Under the pieces are notes generated by a model, which made no database searches, was not told the origin of the DNA, and saw only the letters and a program-made list of their open reading frames with translations. A stretch of DNA of 7,235 nt from contig JAGGAG010000136.1 of the NCBI GenBank assembly GCA_017889745.1, forward strand, positions 1 to 7,235, written 5' to 3'. Positions 1 through 4,942 of this stretch are shown one piece after another. Within the stretch, counting starts at the first letter, position 1. Every line of letters starts with the position of its first letter. Source of the DNA: Gemmatimonadota bacterium. Its GTDB lineage: Bacteria > Gemmatimonadota > Gemmatimonadetes > Gemmatimonadales > GWC2-71-9. The translations under genes and the position numbers were made by a program.

Positions 1-1
1 G

Positions 2-1411
2 CGCCTTACCCTCGACGACGGGACGCGGACGGCGGTCACGTCGGCAGGTGTGACCTTGGGTGATATCGAGCGGGCAGCCGCGCCGCACGGGCTTCGGCTC
101 CCGCCCGATCCGTCAAGCGCGCGATGGGCCACCGTGGGCGGCGTCTTCTCGACCAATGCCGCCGGGCCGCGGACCCTCCGCTATGGGAGCATCCGGCGCT
201 GGGCGCTGGGGGCGACGATCATCACCGCGGAGGGCGAGCGACTGGTGCTGCGCCGGGGCGAGCCGGCCGGACAGTCGCGGGCGGGCCACCGCTTCGATGC
301 GGACGTGGCACCCGTGCTCAGGGCCGCCGCCGGGACGATCCGCGACCGCTTCCCCGGGACCCGGAAGAACTCCTCGGGCTATGCCCTCGACGCCTGGCTC
401 GAGTCGGGCGACCTGCTCGACCTGTTCATTGGCGCCGAAGGGACGCTCGGCGTCGTGACCGAAGTCACGTGGCGGCTCGACCCGATCCCGGCGTACCGCT
501 CCACCCTGCAGGTGGAGATTCCCGCCCTCGACCGGATCGCCTCCGTGGTCACCGCGCTCACGGCCACGGGACCCTCGGTGTGCGAGCTGCTCGACCGGAC
601 CTTCCTCGACGTGGTGCGGAGCGGCACCGCCGGCGCAGACGTGGTCGTACCCGACGCCGACGCGCTGCTGCTCCTCGAGTATGAGGACGACTCGGCGGCC
701 GCAGTCGAGGAGGCGGTGGCCCGCGGAGTAAGTGCGGCCGTCGCGGCCCGCGCGATCGCGACGCGGCCGCGCACGGCCGAGGAGGCGGCGGCGATCTGGG
801 CGCTGCGCCATGCGGCGAGCCCGATCCTGGCCCGATTGCCGGTGACGCAGCGGTCGATGCAGGTGGTGGAGGACGGCTGCGTGCCGGTAAAATGTCTTGC
901 TGAATACCTGCACCTGCTGCGAGATGCGGCGGCGCGGCGCGGCCTGCCCATCGTGCTCTTCGGCCATGCGGGCGACGGCCACGTGCACGCGAACCTGCTA
1001 CCCGACACGACGCGACCTGGGTGGGCCGACGCGGTTGCCTCGCTCCTCGAGGAAGTGAGTGCGGGCGTCGTGGCGCTTGGCGGCACGCCGGCGGGAGAGC
1101 ATGGAGACGGACGGCTCCGAGCCGGTCTCATGGATCTCTTGTATGGTCCGGAGATCACCGGGCTCTTCCGGCAGGTGAAGACCTGCTTCGACCCACTGGG
1201 CATCCTGAATCCGGGCGTTATCCTTCCCGCCGTTCCCGATCGATCGCCGCTCGCCGGCATCAAGGTGGGCGCCGCGGCGGTGCCGATCCCCGAGGACATC
1301 GCACTGGCACTGCGGACCATCGAGAGGGAGGGCGGCTACGACCGCTCACGCCTGACGGTGGCGGACGCCTCTCACGACCCACGACCCACGACCCGCGACT
1401 CACGACCATGA
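2..1411 (+). CDS. FAD-linked oxidase, GlcD / D-lactate dehydrogenase-like (5' end missing)
   Basis: This is the 3' part of a gene whose start lies left of the window; 469 residues are visible and the frame is open from base 2. Seen: the second half of an FAD_binding_4 (PCMH-type) domain with ATVGGVFSTNAAGP at visible residues 43-56, KNSSGY at 122-127 and GAEGTLGVVTEV at 144-155. A FAD-oxidase C-terminal domain follows, with HAGDGHVH at 322-329, GEHGDG at 365-370 and ILNPGVIL at 401-408. Family knowledge: such flavoproteins oxidise 2-hydroxy acids (glycolate, D-lactate, D-2-hydroxyglutarate) to 2-keto acids and pass electrons to a partner or the respiratory chain. The substrate cannot be told here. 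The GEHGDGRLR variant is typical of the longer members that work with a CCG/Fe-S domain or subunit, but none is visible in the window. The last ~13 residues are encoded by a 7-bp tandem repeat and are probably not part of the ancestral domain. The stop overlaps the thyX start (ATGA), so the two genes are likely co-transcribed. Confidence 0.9.
   Translation, partial: RLTLDDGTRTAVTSAGVTLGDIERAAAPHGLRLPPDPSSARWATVGGVFSTNAAGPRTLRYGSIRRWALGATIITAEGERLVLRRGEPAGQSRAGHRFDADVAPVLRAAAGTIRDRFPGTRKNSSGYALDAWLESGDLLDLFIGAEGTLGVVTEVTWRLDPIPAYRSTLQVEIPALDRIASVVTALTATGPSVCELLDRTFLDVVRSGTAGADVVVPDADALLLLEYEDDSAAAVEEAVARGVSAAVAARAIATRPRTAEEAAAIWALRHAASPILARLPVTQRSMQVVEDGCVPVKCLAEYLHLLRDAAARRGLPIVLFGHAGDGHVHANLLPDTTRPGWADAVASLLEEVSAGVVALGGTPAGEHGDGRLRAGLMDLLYGPEITGLFRQVKTCFDPLGILNPGVILPAVPDRSPLAGIKVGAAAVPIPEDIALALRTIEREGGYDRSRLTVADASHDPRPTTRDSRP
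1372..1406 (+). repeat. Five-unit 7-bp tandem repeat, consensus YCACGAC
   Basis: Five heptamers in perfect phase begin at 1372, 1379, 1386, 1393 and 1400. The first and last are TCACGAC, the second and third CCACGAC, and the fourth CCGCGAC. The array lies at the extreme 3' end of the FAD oxidase frame and stops one base before the thyX ATG, so it takes the place where a Shine-Dalgarno would be. As 7 is not a multiple of 3, the units are read in all frames and give the odd tail SHDPRPTTRDSRP. Related GTC-periodic heptamers occur at 2376-2389 and 6118-6138. Confidence 0.85.
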
Positions 1412-2160
1412 ACATCCTGCGCGAACCCCGTGTCACCCTGGTCGCCCGCCCCCAGTTCGTGGAGCCGGCGCACCTCGCGATTGCCTGGAAGGGGCCGTCC
1501 ACCGACGGCGAGCGGCTGGCCGAATTCGCGGGCCGGCTCTGCTACATGAGCCAGCGCAACCCCGCCGGCCGGAGCACCGCCGAGTACCTGGAGAACATCC
1601 TGAAGCAGGGTCACGGGTCGGTGTTCGAGCACTCGACCTACGTGCTCCTCCTCGAGGGAATCTCCCGCTCCTGCACCCATGAGCTGGTGCGGCACCGGGC
1701 GGGGTTCGGCTACTCCCAGCTCTCCCAGCGGTACGTCGACGAGTCAGAGGCCAACTTCGTCATGCCTCCCGCGATCCAGGGGGATCCCGTCATGGAGGAG
1801 CAGTGGCAGCAGGCGATGGCGTCGGCGCAGGCGTCGTACGTGGGGGCCGTGGAGCGACTGATGCAGAAGTACCGCTGGGTGGAGAGCGGCGTGCACCGGC
1901 GGAAGATGGCGCGTGAGGCGGCCCGGAGCGTCCTGCCCAACGGGACGGAGACCAAGATCGTGGTGAGCGCCAATGTCCGCGCCTGGCGCACGATGCTCGA
2001 GCTCCGGCTGGGAGAGGGAGCCGAACTGGAGATCCGCCGCCTCGCGGTGATGATCCTGCGGACGCTCACCACCGAGGCACCAGCGCTCTTCGGCGACTTC
2101 GAGATCTATCCCGCGGCCGACGGGACGGAATGTGGGCGGGTTGGATACCACAAAGTCTGA
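1408..2160 (+). CDS. thyX: Flavin-dependent thymidylate synthase ThyX
   Basis: The predicted 250-residue enzyme makes dTMP from dUMP with methylenetetrahydrofolate as carbon donor and FAD/NADPH as reductant; it is the alternative to ThyA and acts in the cytoplasm. Seen: GHGSVFEH at residues 68-75, the ThyX signature beginning RHR at 95-97 and ending SQLSQRY at 103-109, RKMAREAARSVLPNGT at 165-180 and NVRAWRTMLELRL at 189-201. All are recognisable ThyX blocks, and the length fits the family (about 220-270). The usual spacing is RHR-x7-S; here it is RHR-x8-S, with AGFG where mycobacterial ThyX has HFS, while the final S106-x-R108 is kept. The ATG at 1408 is chosen because it overlaps the upstream stop and gives the normal N-terminus. 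The frame is open further upstream (to 1021), but that sequence overlaps conserved parts of the oxidase gene. No Shine-Dalgarno is visible, so translation probably depends on coupling to the preceding gene. Confidence 0.96.
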   Translation: MNILREPRVTLVARPQFVEPAHLAIAWKGPSTDGERLAEFAGRLCYMSQRNPAGRSTAEYLENILKQGHGSVFEHSTYVLLLEGISRSCTHELVRHRAGFGYSQLSQRYVDESEANFVMPPAIQGDPVMEEQWQQAMASAQASYVGAVERLMQKYRWVESGVHRRKMAREAARSVLPNGTETKIVVSANVRAWRTMLELRLGEGAELEIRRLAVMILRTLTTEAPALFGDFEIYPAADGTECGRVGYHKV

Positions 2161-2179
2161 GAAAATCCCGAAAAAACTA

Positions 2180-2208
2180 TTGTGCAATCGTTTTGCATTC
2201 CTTACCTT
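2180..2208 (+). promoter_or_regulatory. Weak sigma70-like promoter candidate
   Basis: The left part of the gap after thyX (about 2161-2213) is strikingly AT-rich for this DNA. The best pair I can find is TTGTGC (2180-2185) and TACCTT (2203-2208) with a 17-bp spacer. Each matches only three of six consensus bases, so base composition and location carry most of the weight. If real, transcription would begin near 2215 and the mRNA would carry a ~70-nt leader that includes the hairpin at 2250-2274 before the ligase operon. This is inference. Confidence 0.3.
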
Positions 2209-2249
2209 AGATTCGCGCGCGCGAGAAAATCATCATTTCGAGGTTCGCT

Positions 2250-2274
2250 CGTCCGGCATCGGACGTCTTTTTTT
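2250..2274 (+). terminator. Rho-independent terminator or leader attenuator
   Basis: A perfect 6-bp GC stem CGTCCG / CGGACG (2250-2255 with 2260-2265) closes a GCAT tetraloop and is followed by TCTTTTTTT (2266-2274). The structure has the form of an intrinsic terminator and could end the thyX transcript, 90 bp after its stop. The T-run ends only 13 bp before the TTG start of ligase A and 3 bp before its ribosome-binding site. No promoter can fit between the hairpin and that gene, so any transcript reaching the operon must start upstream and read through. Attenuation control of the operon is therefore plausible. Confidence 0.65.
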
Positions 2275-2277
2275 GTA

Positions 2278-2282
2278 GAGGG
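2278..2282 (+). promoter_or_regulatory. Shine-Dalgarno for ligase A with a TTG start
   Basis: GAGGG lies five bases before the TTG at 2288. It supports this non-ATG start, as does the N-terminal sequence AVRIGLAFNLK, which is the first beta strand expected of the ATP-grasp ligase fold. No ATG or GTG lies in frame nearby. A TTG start just behind a terminator-like hairpin suggests low or controlled expression. Confidence 0.6.
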
Positions 2283-2287
2283 CCCGT

Positions 2288-3418
2288 TTGGCAGTTCGGA
2301 TCGGACTCGCCTTCAACCTCAAGCCTGAAGCACCGGCACCAGTCGCCGGGGCGGACTCGCCCTCCCCCGTAACCCCCAGTCACCAGTCCGAAGGCCCGGC
2401 GCTTCCCTCGGCGCAGCGCGTGCTCCGCAGCGACCTCGAGCAGCCCGATCTCTACGCCGAGTGGGACGAGCAGGGCACCATCGACGCCGTCGCCGCCGCG
2501 CTCTCCACCATAGGCGAAGTGATCCTCCTCGAGGCGAACGAGACCTTCCCGGAGCGGCTCCGCGCCGCCCGTCCCGACTTCGTGTTCAACATCGCCGAGG
2601 GGCTGTACGGCCCGAACCGGGAGGGACACGTCCCGGCCATCTGCGAGTTCTTCGGCATCCCGTGCCACGCTTCCGACCCGCTCTCCCTCTCCCTCTGCCT
2701 GCACAAGGGCCGGACCAAGGAGATGCTGCTCCAGCACGGTGTGCCGACGGCCCCGTTCACCATCGCGCGCACCCGGGACGACGCCCGCAACGTGGCGCTG
2801 CCCTTCCCCCTCTTCGCGAAGCCGTGCTTCGAGGGGTCGGGCAAGGGCGTGAGCGTCCAGAGCCTCTGCCACAACCGGGCGGAGCTGGTGGCCCGGGTGG
2901 ACGCGCTGCTCGACACCTACCGGCAGCCGGTGCTCATCGAGACCTGGCTCCCGGGCCTCGAGTTCACCGTGGCGGTGCTCGGCAATGGCGAGGAGGCACG
3001 CTGCTTGCCAATCGTCGGCATGCGCTTTGACGTGCTGCCCCCGGGCGCACCGCCGATCTACGGCTACGAAGCGAAGTGGCTGTGGGACACGGTGGCCAAC
3101 CCGCTCCAGCTCTTCGAATGCCCGGCGCAGGTGCCGGACGAGCTGACGCGGGACATCGAAAGGGCGGCGCTCGCGGCTTACCGGGCGCTCGAGTGCCGCG
3201 ACTGGTGCCGGATCGACGTGCGCTGCGACGGGGCGGGACGCCCGATGGTGGTGGAGCTCAACCCGCTCCCGGGGATCCTGCCCGACCCGCGCGACAACTC
3301 CTGCTTTCCCAAGGCGGCCCGGGCGGCAGGCATGAGCTACGACGACCTGATCCGCGCCGTGGCGGACATCGCCTGGCGGCGGATCAGCGGCGAGTCCCTG
3401 CTGGCCGAGGTGAGATGA
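2288..3418 (+). CDS. ATP-grasp ligase A, D-Ala-D-Ala ligase-like
   Basis: The 376-residue cytoplasmic enzyme has the Ddl fold, which activates a carboxylate as acyl phosphate and joins it to an amine. Seen: beta strand AVRIGLAFNLK (2-12), a Pro-rich linker (about 13-41), DLYAEWD (54-60), DFVFNIAEG (97-105), K139 and K178 (ATP), EGSGKGVS (182-189), IETWLPGLEFTV (217-228), YGYEAKW (258-264), CRIDVR (307-312) and VVELNPLPGI (321-330). D310, E323 and N325 match the Mg-binding residues of E. coli DdlB. Differences from true Ddl: no GGxSxExxVS motif at the N-terminus, NIAEG in place of the LHG block, and Trp where DdlB has the omega-loop Tyr216. The substrate is thus probably not two D-alanines. 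It is the first gene of a four-gene cluster, and its stop overlaps the next start (ATGA). I infer a role in joining amino acids to, or with, the KamA product; the true substrates are unknown. Confidence 0.9.
   Translation: MAVRIGLAFNLKPEAPAPVAGADSPSPVTPSHQSEGPALPSAQRVLRSDLEQPDLYAEWDEQGTIDAVAAALSTIGEVILLEANETFPERLRAARPDFVFNIAEGLYGPNREGHVPAICEFFGIPCHASDPLSLSLCLHKGRTKEMLLQHGVPTAPFTIARTRDDARNVALPFPLFAKPCFEGSGKGVSVQSLCHNRAELVARVDALLDTYRQPVLIETWLPGLEFTVAVLGNGEEARCLPIVGMRFDVLPPGAPPIYGYEAKWLWDTVANPLQLFECPAQVPDELTRDIERAALAAYRALECRDWCRIDVRCDGAGRPMVVELNPLPGILPDPRDNSCFPKAARAAGMSYDDLIRAVADIAWRRISGESLLAEVR
2376..2389 (+). repeat. Two-unit heptamer within the ligase A linker
   Basis: CCAGTCA (2376-2382) is followed directly by CCAGTCC (2383-2389). 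The pair codes for part of the low-complexity Pro/Ser-rich linker near the N-terminus of ligase A, outside the conserved blocks. It has the same 7-bp period and GTC core as the arrays at 1372-1406 and 6118-6138 (GTC or its complement GAC every seven bases). With only two units, chance cannot be excluded. Confidence 0.4.
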
Positions 3419-4431
3419 TGCGCGCAGTCATCCTGTACGACGGCGGGAGCGACGAGTGGTCGGCCCAGGACGTGGCTGCGGTCATGGCCAACGTGCGCGA
3501 GGTGCGGACCGCCCTCCGGCGCGCGGGTCACGAGCCGGTACTCGTGCCCGTTCACCTGGGCGATTTCCGCTGGCTCACGCGGGCGCGGAAGGCCGACCTG
3601 GTCTTCAACCTCTGCGAGGGTATCAACGGCAAGGCGCGCTATGAGGACTTCGTGGTCGGCACGCTCGAGCTGACAGGAGTCCCCTTCACCGGGTGCCGGC
3701 ACTGGCCGATCGCCGTGTGCCACCGGAAGTACGTGGCGAACACGCTGCTCGCCGCGGGGGGCCTGCCGGTGCCGGCCTTCACGCTGGCGCAGGGGAACAA
3801 GATTCCCGCCGACTTCCCGCTGCCGGCCATCGTCAAGCCGAACGCCGAGGACGCGAGCGTGGGGATCGACCGGGATGCGGTGTGCGCCACGCGCCGGGCG
3901 CTCCGGAAGCGGGTTGCCACCATGCTGGAGCACTTCGACGAGGTGCTGGTCCAGGCGTACATCGGCGGCCGGGAGTTCAATGTCGGGTTCATCGGCGACC
4001 GGATGCTGCCGATCTCGGAGATCCGGTTCGACCGCATGCCCGAGGGGAGCTGGCCGATCGTCACCTACGCGGCCAAGTGGCATGCGGGGAGCGCCGAGGA
4101 CATGGGAACGCAGCCAGTCTGCCCGGCGCAGGCACCGTCCGACATGCTGCGGCGCATCGGGGCCGTGGCCCGGCACGCCTGGCATGTCATGGCGAACGAC
4201 GAGGGCTATGGCCGGGTGGATCTGCGGGTGGACGAGCAGGGTCAGCCGTGGATCCTCGAGGTGAACCCCTGCCCCGACCTCTCCAGCGACGCCGGCCTGG
4301 CGCGGATGGGCCGTGCTGCGGGCTGGAACTACGACGAGCTCGTGCTGCAGGTGGTGGAAGAGACGCTCAATCGCGCCCGCCGGGCGTCGGCGGCTGCGGC
4401 AGCGCAGGTGCCAAGCAGCATCCCGGCGTGA
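3415..4431 (+). CDS. ATP-grasp ligase B, D-Ala-D-Ala ligase-like
   Basis: The 338-residue enzyme is a second Ddl-fold carboxylate-amine ligase, clearly divergent from ligase A. Seen: VILYDGGSDEW (5-15), DLVFNLCEG (61-69), K105, VKPNAEDASVGI (140-151), VQAYIGGREFNVGF (179-192), YAAKW (218-222), CPAQAP (236-241), GYGRVDLRVD (264-273) and ILEVNPCPDL (280-289). K141, E187, D269, E282 and N284 fit ATP/Mg ligands of the family. As in ligase A, the Ddl omega-loop Tyr is replaced by Trp (AAKW), and the Gly/Ser-rich loop reads EDASVGI. The C-terminus (about 322-338) is an Ala-rich tail. Two adjacent in-frame ATGs (3415, 3418) could start it: 3415 gives the ATGA overlap with ligase A, and GAGGTG at 3408-3413 serves either. 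The tandem pair probably performs two successive ligations or forms one complex; this is inference. Confidence 0.9.
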   Translation: MMRAVILYDGGSDEWSAQDVAAVMANVREVRTALRRAGHEPVLVPVHLGDFRWLTRARKADLVFNLCEGINGKARYEDFVVGTLELTGVPFTGCRHWPIAVCHRKYVANTLLAAGGLPVPAFTLAQGNKIPADFPLPAIVKPNAEDASVGIDRDAVCATRRALRKRVATMLEHFDEVLVQAYIGGREFNVGFIGDRMLPISEIRFDRMPEGSWPIVTYAAKWHAGSAEDMGTQPVCPAQAPSDMLRRIGAVARHAWHVMANDEGYGRVDLRVDEQGQPWILEVNPCPDLSSDAGLARMGRAAGWNYDELVLQVVEETLNRARRASAAAAAQVPSSIPA

Positions 4432-4925
4432 CCGTCGCCGCCGTGGTGCTGCTGCGTTCCCTCACGCCCGCCGACCGCGGCGCGGTCGAGGCGATGACGC
4501 GGAGCACCGGGTTCTTTCACGAGGACGAGGTGGCCATCGCCGTCGAGGTGTTCGATGCGGCGGTGGCGGGAACATCCGACTACGAGGCACTCGGCGCCGA
4601 GGTGAATGGCGCCCTCGCCGGCTGGATGTCCTGGGGACCGACGCCCTGCACGCTCGGGACCTGGGACTGCTACTGGATCGTCGTTGATCCCGCCCATCAG
4701 GGCGAAGGGATCGGCTCTACCCTGCTCGGCGCAATGGAGCAGCGGCTCGCGGGCCGCGCGCGACTGATCGTTGCCGAGACGGCGGGACGCGATGACTACG
4801 GGCCCACGCGGGCGTTCTACGAGCGCCGCGGTTACCACGCCCAGTCACGCATCCCGGACTTTTACGCCCCCGGCGACGATCAGGTCGTCTACGTGAAGTA
4901 TCTGACCGCTGCGGTTCGGCCTTAA
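4428..4925 (+). CDS. GNAT-family N-acetyltransferase
   Basis: The 165-residue cytoplasmic enzyme would transfer an acyl group, usually acetyl from acetyl-CoA, to an amine. Seen: N-terminal strand VVLLRSLTPAD (6-16), FFHEDEVAIAVEVF (29-42), GWMSWGPTP (65-73), YWIVVDPAHQGEGIGSTLL (82-100) with the CoA pyrophosphate loop Q91-G-E-G-I-G96, and the C-terminal block beginning at F130-Y131-ERRGY and continuing to FYAPGDDQVVYVKYL (145-159). The GTG at 4428 overlaps the ligase B stop (GTGA) and is preferred. GTG codons at 4443 and 4446 are alternatives that would trim five or six residues. By position it may acetylate the KamA product or the product of the ligases. The known precedent is AblB, which acetylates beta-lysine made by the lysine aminomutase AblA to give N-epsilon-acetyl-beta-lysine. 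This protein is shorter than the AblB proteins I recall, and orthology is not established. Confidence 0.9.
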   Translation: MTVAAVVLLRSLTPADRGAVEAMTRSTGFFHEDEVAIAVEVFDAAVAGTSDYEALGAEVNGALAGWMSWGPTPCTLGTWDCYWIVVDPAHQGEGIGSTLLGAMEQRLAGRARLIVAETAGRDDYGPTRAFYERRGYHAQSRIPDFYAPGDDQVVYVKYLTAAVRP

Positions 4926-4930
4926 GGAGG
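4924..4930 (+). promoter_or_regulatory. Shine-Dalgarno of kamA overlapping the GNAT stop
   Basis: AAGGAGG starts inside the TAA stop of the acetyltransferase gene and is the strongest ribosome-binding site in the window. Its spacing to the kamA ATG is 12 bases, somewhat long, but there is no nearer in-frame start. Ribosomes ending on the GNAT gene would uncover or reuse this site, which suggests coupled and possibly higher translation of kamA. Confidence 0.7.
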
Positions 4931-4942
4931 ACGGGTACCGGC

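Noticed and set aside
965..988. HAGDGHVH in the FAD oxidase in place of the common GDGNxH as an unusual active site
   Set aside because: His at this place occurs, as I recall, in other long GlcD-like oxidases, and the surrounding block is intact.
1021..1407. Upstream extension of the thyX frame
   Set aside because: The frame is open but overlaps conserved FAD oxidase blocks (GEHGDG, ILNPG), and its translation is Arg/Gly-rich without ThyX similarity. The normal ThyX N-terminus begins at 1408.
2213..2222. Alternating CG run as a Z-DNA or regulatory element
   Set aside because: It is only about ten bases long in GC-rich DNA and nothing else supports a function.
2207..2872. Long minus-strand open frame opposite ligase A
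   Set aside because: The plus-strand frame has complete ATP-grasp motifs. The opposite translation is low complexity and without motifs, as is usual in GC-rich DNA.
3076..3414. Upstream extension of the ligase B frame
   Set aside because: It lies within the conserved C-terminal part of ligase A and shows no family similarity. The ATP-grasp N-terminal strand begins right after 3415.
3693..4427. Upstream extension of the GNAT frame
   Set aside because: It overlaps nearly all of ligase B's catalytic part and has the composition of a GC-rich shadow frame.
2288..4431. Housekeeping cell-wall Ddl or a vancomycin-resistance-type ligase cassette
   Set aside because: Omega-loop and N-terminal residues differ from Ddl and Van ligases, there are no vanH/vanX or mur neighbours, and the operon partners point to lysine chemistry.
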